Assembly (NCBI RefSeq): GCF_023115445.1
Contig: NZ_JALDUI010000006.1
Location: 45,553 to 109,552, forward strand
Length of the DNA: 64,000 nucleotides
Direction: 5' to 3'
From: Streptococcus sp. oral taxon 431
GTDB taxonomy: Bacteria > Bacillota > Bacilli > Lactobacillales > Streptococcaceae
In this document: piece by piece, positions 54,509-63,800 of the stretch
Numbering within the stretch: the first letter of the stretch is position 1
How the letters are laid out: every line of letters begins with the position of its first letter
Program-made: the position numbers and the translations under genes
The notes under the pieces: generated by a model
Databases searched by the model: none
Told to the model about the DNA's origin: nothing
Seen by the model: the letters and a program-made list of their open reading frames with translations, nothing else

Positions 54509-57500
54509 TTATTGTTCCTTTCTTGACTTGAGGAAGCTACCAAGTCCAAGGAGGGATAGGAGGCTGATTCCTGCAAGAGTAAGAAGAGATTTGCTCTCAG
54601 TTCCTGTGTTTGGAAGGACTTTCTGAGAAAGAGCCTCTGCAGCAGTTTCTTGGGTTTCAGGATTTGCTGCTAGGTTTTGGGCTTGCCCTTGCCCTTGTTC
54701 TTGTTCGACATTCAAGCTAGAAAGATCAAATTCTGGTTTTTCTTCCACAGCTGGGGCAACGATGGCACCGCCTTGTGCGACTCGAAGAACAGTAGCTGTA
54801 AGGGCATTTAATTTCAAGCCTTTTTCAGTCCATTCCAGTCCTTTCGGGTTGGCAATTCCGACTGGTCCTGCTTGGTTTTCATCTGCTAAAACTTCAGCAT
54901 TTCTGAGGTGGGCAAAGGCAGTTCCCAAGTTAAATTCGCGAGCTTTTTCGTCCGCATTGACAAAGACTGCGTAGATATCCCCATTTGGAGCAGTGATTTG
55001 GTAGCCAATCACTACGTCCTCTTTTTCCACACCATTTTGTCCTGGGACAGTAATGAGGCGGACACGTTCCTTGATATCTTCAAGACTCTTGAGTCGGAAG
55101 GCATCTGTTGATTGACGCAGAGCAATCAAACCTTTCATGTAGTCACGGCTCTTGACATTTTCAGGGAAAGCTTTACCATCAGTTGCCTTGGTCCAATCAA
55201 ACTTGTTGACAGCATCACTTGAGTCGTAAGAGTCATGGATGAAGTAAGGATAGTCAAATGGATTACCATCCTTGTCACGAAGTAAGTGAGATTTATTTGG
55301 TACCTTATCCTCTGAAACTGGTGTCTTGTAAGCAGGGTCACGGAATTGTTTGGTACGTCCATACTCTTGACCAGAGTGGATAAATGGTGTTCCTTGAGCT
55401 GTCAAGACCATGAGGTTTCCAAGTCGTAAACGACGATGAATTTCAGCATAGTTCTCAGCCTTGCTTGGGTCTTTTTTGATAGACTGGGCAATGATATCAA
55501 AGAGGGTCAAGTTATCATGGGCTGCGATATACTGGATAACATCTCCAGGACTGTCTGCTTCAAAGTTGGTTGGTTGAGCAATGAGGTTTTTAAAGATAGT
55601 ATTGATATCACGTTTACCACCTGTGATAAAGGCAGGTTGACCTTCGTTTGGATAACCTGACTTGAGGTTGTTACGGATGTCATCTGAAAATACAGCAACA
55701 GTATCAGTATGTTTCATCCAATCCTGATCAGCAGGTCTAGTAGGCATATTTTCATCACCAGAATAGGTTCTCCAACCTTCACCAAGCATGATGAGATTTG
55801 GATTGAGGGCACGTGCAGCATTGTAAGCTTCTTCGACAGAAGCTGCATCATGATCTCCCATCATATCGAAACGGAAACCATCTACTTTATAGGTTTCAAC
55901 TAGATACTTGATAGAGTCTACCATGACGCGTTTAGACATGTAGTGGGTTGTTCCTAGACGACCACCACCAAAGCTAGTACGAGGTGTCCCGTCTGCATCC
56001 ATGAAGTGGTAGTAGTTTGGCTCAAGATCTTCAAAGATATCGACATTGGCAGTATGGTTGTAAACTACGTCTAAGATAGCACCCATGCCACGTTTATGGA
56101 TTTCGTTGACAAGGTTCTTAAATTCTGCGATACGTTTTTCTGGATCCTTAGGATTGCTTGAGTACATACCAGTCAATGAGAAGTAGTTTTGAGGGTCATA
56201 ACCCCAGTTGTAGTTGCTATTGCTTGAAGCATAGGCGGACAAGCGTTCTTGGTTCTTCAATTCATTGACATAATAGTATGACAAGACTGGAAGGAGCTGG
56301 ATGTGGGTCACGCCCAAGTCTTTTAGGTAGTCTAGTTTTTCGATAAAGGCTTCAAAAGTACCAAATGGCTTAGTCAAATCTTTTGCGATGGCAGGATCTG
56401 AAGTGAAGTCACGAACGTGAGCCTCGTAGATAACAGCATCTTCGCGAGATTTGAAATTGCGAATCTTACCATAGGTCAAGTCTTGCGGCCCTAGTTTTGC
56501 TGGGTCTACAAAAGCAGCTTTAGCAACTTTATGGGCAGCATCTGTTTTTGCTAGATCGCTGTTCCAAGCTGCCAGAGATTTAGCATAAGGATCTAGTGCG
56601 AGAACAGTCTTGCCTTGGCGCTCGATTTGATATTGGTAGTAGTAGCCAGTATAGTTGCTGATGCCAAGACCAGAGTTTTCATTCAGAGTTTGTTTCCAGG
56701 TTCCTTTTTCTCCTTTTTCAAGGGCGACGGTTCCGACTACTTTTTCAGGATCTTTCTTATCGTAGACGACAACTGAAACCTTATCGGCACTTGGAGACCA
56801 AAGAGTCAGATCAACAAGTTTGCCATCTTCTTTAAGATTTGCACCGAGTGGACCGTCGTAACTGTAAGTCTCGTCTTTGAGACGCCAGCTTGAACGAGTT
56901 GTAAAACGGTCTGAATCATAGGCAACGGTGTAAGGGTTTTGAGTGTCAGAAAAATCACCGATGTAGGTTACTTTCTTACCTGCTTCATCAACTGTAACAT
57001 CTGTGATTGTCACTTTATTTCCTTGGTGGTCAGTGATGTTGGAATGTTTAAGGATGTCTTCTTTTTTAGCCCCAACTAGGGTAGAAAAACTGCTTTCAAT
57101 ACGAGATTTAGCTACATGTTGGGCACCAGTCATACGGATATCGTGTACATAGTAAGGGTTGGTGTAGATGGTTTCGTCATCATCCTTAAGGAAGATTTGA
57201 CTATGGTTTTTCAGGTCAGTAAATTTATAATCTTCTTTTCTGATTTTCACATCATCGCCTTTCTTGCTCTCATCTAATAGTAAAAATCCAAATTCTCTTG
57301 CGGCTTCATTGAGCGGAATATCGATGTAGCGTCCGTGTTTTCCACTTGCAGTAAAGTCTGTACCGTCAGGCCATTCACCATTGCTTGGAGTCTTCACATC
57401 TCCCCAGTACCAGAGGGATTTCTTGTCATAGTTGCCATCGGTGCGGAAATAGTTGACGCGGATCGTTCCCGCTGGCTGAGGTTGGTAGTTGTGGACTTTG

Positions 57501-58210
57501 TAGTCCTCATCTAGCCAAGCTTCATTCATCTTTGGAGAGAGGCGCTCTACTGAACGATCTCCAGTAAGGTTGTCCCCTTTGGTGTTGTTAATGAGGAAGC
57601 TGATTTTCTTGGCTTGCTCATTTTTTAGTTTGACATCTAGGTAGTAGCCGTAGTCGTCTTTCTTGGCATCCTTGAAAGACTGGGCGCCATTTGGCCAGTT
57701 CTCAGATGGTTTTTCAACATCATCCCAAGTCCAAAGACCTTGCGAATCTTGGTTTTCTTGAGGAAGTTTTTTGACATGGATACGGAAGTAGTTGTCTGCG
57801 ATTGGGGTTTCAGATACAGTGTCTGCTGGCGAAGCTTTCTCAGCGGCTAGACTTGATACTTCTGTTTTATCGTCTTTATTGTTTGGAAGGCTTGGAGTAG
57901 CTTCAGTTGTAGTTGTTTCAGAAACTGCTACTGGTTCAGATGTTTTAGACTCTAGGGAAGCGTTTGCATCTTTTGGGGCCAAAATAGGCGTTTTTTCCTC
58001 AGCTTGGCTGGTTTCTGTAGTAGCTGGGTTCGCATTAATAGCGCTTACATTTTCTTGTGTGCCAGGACTAGTTTCAGATGCAGATACAGAAGGTGCTGTT
58101 AGGGCAAGGAGGATAAAGCTTGCTCCAATAAGGACAGAGCCAGTTCCGTTTTTCAGAGAACGGATGCTGTAAATCATTTTTTTATCTGGTTGAGATGACG
58201 TGTTTTTCAT
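54509..58210 (-). CDS. spuA: Cell-wall anchored type I pullulanase
   Basis: A 1233-residue surface enzyme that splits alpha-1,6 bonds of glycogen and pullulan. Order: signal peptide YSIRSLKNGTGS (14-25); Ser/Thr-rich linker; two CBM41 (PUD) modules (about 130-235 and 240-345) with LWTWDDVEKPSENWPNG and LWYWGDVKTPSNGEWPDG; N-terminal pullulanase modules and CBM48 (to about 560); GH13 barrel with YNHTANVD, the nucleophile in GFRFDMMGDHD and the acid/base in LGEGWRTY; sortase motif LPNTG at 1199-1203 with membrane helix. Start at ATG 58210, seven bases after AGGAG, rather than a GTG two codons upstream. A cre site overlaps the -35 box. Confidence 0.96.
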   Translation of the reverse strand: MKNTSSQPDKKMIYSIRSLKNGTGSVLIGASFILLALTAPSVSASETSPGTQENVSAINANPATTETSQAEEKTPILAPKDANASLESKTSEPVAVSETTTTEATPSLPNNKDDKTEVSSLAAEKASPADTVSETPIADNYFRIHVKKLPQENQDSQGLWTWDDVEKPSENWPNGAQSFKDAKKDDYGYYLDVKLKNEQAKKISFLINNTKGDNLTGDRSVERLSPKMNEAWLDEDYKVHNYQPQPAGTIRVNYFRTDGNYDKKSLWYWGDVKTPSNGEWPDGTDFTASGKHGRYIDIPLNEAAREFGFLLLDESKKGDDVKIRKEDYKFTDLKNHSQIFLKDDDETIYTNPYYVHDIRMTGAQHVAKSRIESSFSTLVGAKKEDILKHSNITDHQGNKVTITDVTVDEAGKKVTYIGDFSDTQNPYTVAYDSDRFTTRSSWRLKDETYSYDGPLGANLKEDGKLVDLTLWSPSADKVSVVVYDKKDPEKVVGTVALEKGEKGTWKQTLNENSGLGISNYTGYYYQYQIERQGKTVLALDPYAKSLAAWNSDLAKTDAAHKVAKAAFVDPAKLGPQDLTYGKIRNFKSREDAVIYEAHVRDFTSDPAIAKDLTKPFGTFEAFIEKLDYLKDLGVTHIQLLPVLSYYYVNELKNQERLSAYASSNSNYNWGYDPQNYFSLTGMYSSNPKDPEKRIAEFKNLVNEIHKRGMGAILDVVYNHTANVDIFEDLEPNYYHFMDADGTPRTSFGGGRLGTTHYMSKRVMVDSIKYLVETYKVDGFRFDMMGDHDAASVEEAYNAARALNPNLIMLGEGWRTYSGDENMPTRPADQDWMKHTDTVAVFSDDIRNNLKSGYPNEGQPAFITGGKRDINTIFKNLIAQPTNFEADSPGDVIQYIAAHDNLTLFDIIAQSIKKDPSKAENYAEIHRRLRLGNLMVLTAQGTPFIHSGQEYGRTKQFRDPAYKTPVSEDKVPNKSHLLRDKDGNPFDYPYFIHDSYDSSDAVNKFDWTKATDGKAFPENVKSRDYMKGLIALRQSTDAFRLKSLEDIKERVRLITVPGQNGVEKEDVVIGYQITAPNGDIYAVFVNADEKAREFNLGTAFAHLRNAEVLADENQAGPVGIANPKGLEWTEKGLKLNALTATVLRVAQGGAIVAPAVEEKPEFDLSSLNVEQEQGQGQAQNLAANPETQETAAEALSQKVLPNTGTESKSLLTLAGISLLSLLGLGSFLKSRKEQ

Positions 58211-58240
58211 AGACACTCTCCTATCATTTATTTCTATCTT

Positions 58241-58269
58241 AGTATAGCACGTAGTAACAGTTTATGCAA
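58241..58269 (-). promoter_or_regulatory. spuA promoter
   Basis: On the minus strand TTGCAT (58264-58269), 17-base spacer, TATACT (58241-58246). Confidence 0.75.
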
Positions 58270-58278
58270 TCGTTTTCT
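58265..58278. promoter_or_regulatory. cre-like CcpA site at the spuA promoter
   Basis: AGAAAACGATTGCA on the minus strand fits the cre consensus at 12 of 14 positions and overlaps the -35 box. Confidence 0.55.
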
Positions 58279-58454
58279 TTGATTTTGTAGAAAAGAAATG
58301 TGACTCTGTGAAAAATCATACTCACGTAAAATCAATACGGTTTTTTGTTGATAGCCTACTAAAGAAATATCATAGTCTAAGCATAAACTTTGAAATGTGC
58401 CTACTAATCAATGGATCTGACTGTATTTTAGCAAATCAAGGAAAAAGTTTTTAG

Positions 58455-58628
58455 AGAGTGGGACAGAAATCGGTAATTCGTTAGAATTCGATTTCGTCGT
58501 CCCACCTCCGCACAGTTGAGTAGGGCTGTAAAAGCTGATGAAATCAGCGTAGTAGAGCCCACTCAACCACTGCGTCTTGCCCGACAATCCAAAGACAATT
58601 GAGAGGCTAGGACTTTTGTCCCAGACTC
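58455..58628. repeat. Structured mitis-group intergenic repeat
   Basis: Two nested hairpins: GTGGGAC/GTCCCAC (58458-58505), and GTTGAGT-A-GGGCT with AGAGCCC-ACTCAAC (58515-58567) enclosing GCTGAT/ATCAGC. It ends GGACTTTTGTCCCAGACTC. I recall near-identical copies in intergenic regions of pneumococcus and S. mitis, but I know no established name. Confidence 0.65.
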
Positions 58629-58659
58629 ATTGTTCAAAGAAATAAAATCTCAACAAATT

Positions 58660-58708
58660 TACTAGAGAACTTAAGTCAATTTCTAGTAATTTTTTAGAAT
58701 TCACAATG
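58660..58708. repeat. Remnant of an inverted RUP
   Basis: CTTAAGTCAATTTCTAGTAA and TTTTTTAGAATTC match the reverse complement of the RUP interior. It ends where the intact RUP begins. Confidence 0.5.
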
Positions 58709-58816
58709 TATAGTGGATTGAATCTAGAATAGTAGATTACGACTGCTAAAAATATTTCTAGAAATAAATTTGACTTTCCTAATCTATTTGTTCATCCCTT
58801 ATTTCAATCCACTATG
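58709..58816. repeat. RUP element
   Basis: Terminal inverted repeats TAGTGGATTGAA (58711) and TTCAATCCACTA (to 58814), interior GAATCTAGAATAGTAGATTACGA. The ends are perfect, so it is probably younger than the copy at 52024. Confidence 0.9.
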
Positions 58817-58867
58817 TTGTAAATGAGCCGAAATTTATCAATAAGTGCGAATCCATTGTTGAAAGTA

Positions 58868-59018
58868 ATACTCAATGAAAATCAAAGAGTAAACTAGCCG
58901 CAGGTTGCTCAAAACACTGTTTTGAGGTTGTGGATAAAACTGACAAAGTCAGCTCAAAGCACTGCTTTGAGGTTGCAGATGGACGTTGACGCGGTTTGAA
59001 GAGATTTTCGAAGAGTAT
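58868..59018 (-). repeat. BOX element (minus orientation, shortened boxA)
   Basis: ATACTCAATGAAAATC to TTTTCGAAGAGTAT; boxB units with CAAAACACTGTTTTGAG and CAAAGCACTGCTTTGAG; boxA lacks the CTACGGCAAGG part. Confidence 0.92.
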
Positions 59019-59020
59019 AA

Positions 59021-59068
59021 AAACGCATAATATCAAGTTTTTAAGATAACTGACATTATGCGTTTGTA
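59021..59068 (-). terminator. Hairpin downstream of the Mga-like gene
   Basis: AAACGCATAAT/ATTATGCGTTT with the loop ATCAAGTTTTTAAGAT; nearly the same unit as at 54381. Confidence 0.65.
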
Positions 59069-59110
59069 TATGTTTTAGTCTGCTTACTTGGTTATAAAAC
59101 AGAGGCTTTT

Positions 59111-60580
59111 TTAAAGTTTACTAATGGAAAGAGTATTGAGTTCATTGACGACTTGTAGATTAGCCATGCGACCGATGTTCATGAGTTTCGGATGAACCAA
59201 TCCTTCAATATCAAAGTTGGTAATGATGGCATCGTAACCCGCTTCCATGATTTCATTGACATTGAGTGTCGCTTTATCCCATGTTTCAAAGTGGATGTTT
59301 CTAGAGGTGTAAAATTGATAGAGTGAAATCAAAGCCTGAGGATGGGCAAAGTCAAACTCACTCAAAACAAGAACACGAACCTTGGTTTGGTGCTTTAGGA
59401 GTTGTTCCATTAGATCAGTTGCGTGGGTTAAAAGAGTATAGACTAAATGGAGTACAGCGTGAAGTTGCTCCTTTTGTCCCAAGCTAGACTTATAGCGCAT
59501 CATTTCAAAACTAGCTGCTTCGTAAAAATCTGGGAAGAACTTTTTAATCTTATTCAGTGCATAAGATTTGTTATGAGAAATGATAGATTCTGAGTTGATT
59601 TCTTGACGCTCTAGAAATGCAGTGTTATGCAAGTGCCAAATCAATTGATCGGTATTTGAAAAGTGGACATCAAACTGTCGGGTAAGATTGTCGAGGACAT
59701 CTCGAGCTGAGTGATAGGAGTGATCGACTTTCTCATTGTCTTTCCGCGCCTCTAGGAAATCCTCGACCGTGAAGAAAATCCCCTCTTGAGTATAGGAGCT
59801 GAAAATTTGGTCAATGGTTGTAAAATCGAGTGTGATTCCAAGACGATCACCAAGAGATTGCAATTCCTGCTGGAAGTTTGAAAGTTGACTAAAAATAGGG
59901 CGAAGAGAGTCAAACTCGATTTCCCCTTTAGGTCTCGGTAAAATCTTTGCTCGATGGAGATTGACTGCAATTTGTGTCTTCAGCTGAAACATATTTTGGT
60001 AGGTGATAGGATAGCCTGTGACCTTGACAAAAAAAGTCACAAATTCATCCACATCTTCAGAAGAGAAAGGAAATGGCCATTTGAAGAAACCATAGGCTTC
60101 ATGGAAATATTGGGCAAAAAAGAAGCGAATGTCTCTTTCGTCTCCAATAATTGAAATAGGGGTCACCTTGAGCTTGAATTTATACTTTGATTGCAAAATA
60201 TTATTGATCTCAGCAACCTTCTTACGAAGTGAGGGAAGAGAAATGTCAAGTGTTTCAACTAGGTGCTCGAAAGTAAATGGTTCTTCTAATAGGAAGAAAG
60301 CTTTGAGCACCTGAAAATTAACAGATTCTTGCAAAACATGCCTATAAATTCGCTCAATACCAAAGTTATGTTCGTTAGTCAGTCTGATACCAGCGGTTGA
60401 TGACAAAATATCAAAGCAAGAAAGTTGCTCCCGCATTTCTTTGATATCACTTTTGATGATGCGTCCATTCAAATCTAGAATATCGGCTAAAATGTCGATA
60501 TGAATCCATTCTTGGTTCTCAAACAAGTATTCTATAATTTTTAATTGTCTCTGTTCTTTGTGAGATAATAGTTCTCTCAT
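59111..60580 (-). CDS. Mga-family transcriptional regulator
   Basis: A 489-residue regulator: N-terminal HTH (about residues 10-60, RQLKIIEYLFENQEWIHIDILADILDLNGRIIKSDIKEM), Mga domain with a second winged helix (about 70-150), PRD-like middle region and a C-terminal EIIB-like fold (from about 405, VRVLVLSEFDFAHP). Mga-type proteins activate virulence and adhesion genes and respond to sugar PTS signals. It is close in size to MgaSpn of pneumococcus. Divergent from the adhesin gene at 60873, its probable target. Ribosome site AAGGAG. Confidence 0.88.
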   Translation of the reverse strand: MRELLSHKEQRQLKIIEYLFENQEWIHIDILADILDLNGRIIKSDIKEMREQLSCFDILSSTAGIRLTNEHNFGIERIYRHVLQESVNFQVLKAFFLLEEPFTFEHLVETLDISLPSLRKKVAEINNILQSKYKFKLKVTPISIIGDERDIRFFFAQYFHEAYGFFKWPFPFSSEDVDEFVTFFVKVTGYPITYQNMFQLKTQIAVNLHRAKILPRPKGEIEFDSLRPIFSQLSNFQQELQSLGDRLGITLDFTTIDQIFSSYTQEGIFFTVEDFLEARKDNEKVDHSYHSARDVLDNLTRQFDVHFSNTDQLIWHLHNTAFLERQEINSESIISHNKSYALNKIKKFFPDFYEAASFEMMRYKSSLGQKEQLHAVLHLVYTLLTHATDLMEQLLKHQTKVRVLVLSEFDFAHPQALISLYQFYTSRNIHFETWDKATLNVNEIMEAGYDAIITNFDIEGLVHPKLMNIGRMANLQVVNELNTLSISKL

Positions 60581-60789
60581 GGGAAATACTCCTTGGAAAT
60601 ATAAAGTATTATAAACAAAAAAAGATAAAAAAATTATCAGGGCTTTTCTCTATTATAGCATGTTTTCGAAAAAAACTTTTAAAAATCGTTTATAAATTAT
60701 CAAATTTTATAATAATTTTACTAAAAAAAGAGTAAATTTGGAAATGATTTGTACCGAGGATTTTTTTTTTTTCTAAACAAACAAAGTAA

Positions 60790-60818
60790 TTGACTATTTT
60801 GCCTCTATATTTTATAAT
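60790..60818 (+). promoter_or_regulatory. Adhesin promoter
   Basis: TTGACT (60790-60795), 17-base spacer, TATAAT (60813-60818). The AT-rich region upstream (60600-60780) is suited to Mga-type binding, which is inference. Confidence 0.8.
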
Positions 60819-60872
60819 GGTAATGTATGTAAAACACATGCGACTCTAATAAAAAATAAATAGGAGACAAGA

Positions 60873-63800
60873 ATGTATTTTAATCGTAAAAATGCAGAGC
60901 AGAAGAACTGGCGTATGATTAAAAAAGGAAAACATTTCCTTTTTGGTTGTTCGCTTGTTTTTGCGGTCGGAGCTAGCTTAGCTACTCAAACGGTCCATGC
61001 AGACACAGCATCGGAATCTACAGTTGAGAGTGGTTCAAAAGCTAATGAGGCTAAGCCTGGATATGGTGGAGAAACGGGGACTTATGAAGCTCCCGCTGCT
61101 GTAGCAGAGACTCAGCCAGCAACAGTTGAAAAAGCAGTGGTAGCGGAAAACACTACTGCTAAAACAGCTAACAAGGAAGCTTTGACCCAGTTGGTCGAAG
61201 AAGTAAAAGGCTTGGACAAAGCAGGCAAGACAGAAGACTCTCTTTCTCGCTTGAACACAGCACTTGAACAAGCACAAAATGTTTTGGCAAATGCAGAAGC
61301 TAGCCAAGACCAAGTGGATGCAGCAGTCGCTAGTCTCAAAGAGGCAGTAGCTCAACTTGCTACCAAAGAAGAAAAAGCAACAGCAGTAGCAACAGAAGAA
61401 AAAGCTGAAGCGACAGAGGCTAAAGCTGAAACAGCAGCGGAAACTGAAGTGGCTCGTCCAAGAGGAAAACGTGATCTAAGTTCACGTGCAGCAAACCGTT
61501 CAGTTGACGGATCAGTCGCTGAAGGTGAATTTGCTGGTGCGGGTGTCAAGCAGTTTCAGTCAGTTCGCTACAGTGTGGATGGAGACAGAACAACTTGGAC
61601 AATTAGTGTTGTACCGCAGCATAAGAATCACCAAGCTGCTGGCTTGGTGGTCGCATCAGATGATACAATTCAAAGTATTACTGTCGTAGACCGTGGTCCT
61701 AATGCTGGACGTCTGAATGAGGATTATTACGTTGAGAAAGATTTTGGAAAGCTCCCTGCTATGAGCAATCACAAAGCTTTGGCGTCTCATTATAAATACA
61801 TTGGTGGAGGAGTTCCTGATTCGCTTACCTATAGTGTAGTGACTAAAGGGACCCATCACAATCTGTTTGCTCGTTTTGCAACAGCTATTGTAAAAAACTC
61901 ACTAGAAAATGGTGGGATGAATGGTTCATCAGCTGTTAAAAATCGTACTTCAGATTTCCCAGAAGTTGGGATTAATATCTCATCAAGACTTGCACCACAA
62001 CCAGGAGTCAACAACACTTACACTCAAACAAATGACACAATTACAGTACCTACTGTAGCTTCTACAGACACAACCATCTCAGGTACAGGTAAGCCAGGTG
62101 CTATCATCAATCTCAAGAGCAATGGTAAAACTGCTAAGCAAACCCAAGTTGCACAAAACGGCCAATGGTCATTCCCACTTGATTTTGGTTTGAATAGTAG
62201 CGTCTCTGGTGGTCCACAGTTGGTTACTGGGGATAATATTAGCGTTACCCAAACAGTTGGTGGAGTAGAAAGTGCTGCTACACCTGTAAACATCTCTCTA
62301 GGTCACTCAGAGATCGTACCATCATCTAAATCAAAACAACAGAATAATCTTGTTGAAAATGATAGAAACGTTACCTTGAAAGTGCCACATGATGCGGGAG
62401 CAGCATACTTCCAATTCACAGATACAGATGGCAAGGCGCAAGAAGTTGGACTCAAGCGTACGGCTGTTCCAGGTAAGTGGCAAGTAAACTCTTCAAGCAG
62501 TGCTATTGCTAGTGTTGCTTCAAGTGAAGATGGTAAGTTCTACTCAACGATCAACTTGACCTTGAACAAAGATATGAAAGCTGGAACAACAGCTCGAGTT
62601 ATCTCTAACATGCAAGAAGGTAGCTACTCAAGTCTTCAAGGATGGCAAACACGTAACGTTGAAGAAGCTCCAAAAGCAGAGACTCCAAAAGAAGAAACTC
62701 CAGCACCAGTTGCACCACAACCAGAACCATCAAAACCAACCGCTCCAGCAGTAGATGCTGCAACTGCAACTAGTGGTCCAGAAATTGTCAATAACTTGGC
62801 AGGTAAAGCAAGTACTCCAGCTGATGTAACAGTTAAAGCACCAGCAGGTTCAACTGTTAAACTTTACAACAAAGATGGCGTTGTAATCGGTGAAGCTGTA
62901 GCTAACGACCAAGGTGTAGCAACTGTTCACCCTACAAACAGCCTTCCAGAAGGTGAGATTACAGCGACTACAACACCAGCAGGTGGAACAGAGTCAGCTA
63001 AGAGTGCACCGATTACGGTTACAAAAACACCAACTCCAATTGAGAACAAGCAGGTAACTACGGGTCCTTATAAGTTACAAATGATGACCAATGCGACTAA
63101 GGTTACACTTTATCGTGGAGATAAACTTCATTTAACAGGTGATGCTGCTGGGACAGCCTTGCGTTGGTTTGGGATTACTAAAGCCACAGCTTTTAATATA
63201 AAAGGGGTATCACCAACGGGTGGATTAGCTACTAATGGAAGTAGTGCAATAAGAAACAGCCATGCCGAAACAGAAGGTACTGTTTCATGGAACCAACGTC
63301 TTGGAGATACTACGATTACCTTTAGAGCTGAAGGAAGTCCAAATCCAACAAGCAATCAGAGAGCAGCAATTGAACGAACAATTACTGTCACAGTTCTTGA
63401 AACCACTAAAAAGTATGACCCAGTTGCAGGTACAAAAGTAGATATTGCAAATCCAAACAACGTTAGTGAAGATGAAAAGAACAAGATCATCAACTCAGTT
63501 AAAACTGCGAACCCAAGTCTTCCAGCAGGTTCACAATACAGTGTAGATGAAAAGGGTAACCTTACAATCACATACCCTGATAAATCAACAGATAAGATTT
63601 CTGCTGCATATCTTGTTACTCCAACAAAAGATACAACAGCCCCAGCAAAACCAGTTGTGAACACAGACCTTACAGGTAAAGCAGGCACTAAAACTCCAGT
63701 TGAAGTAACTGCAGAAAAAGGTTCAACCGTAGCCCTTTACGATAAAAACAACAACAAGATTGGTGAAGCAACTGCAGGAGCAAATGGAAAAGCAACGATT

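Noticed and set aside
54283..54531. Plus-strand frame of 82 codons between the Rrf2 gene and spuA
   Set aside because: No proper start with a ribosome site, it crosses the hairpin at 54381 and runs into the spuA gene antisense. Composition is not protein-like.
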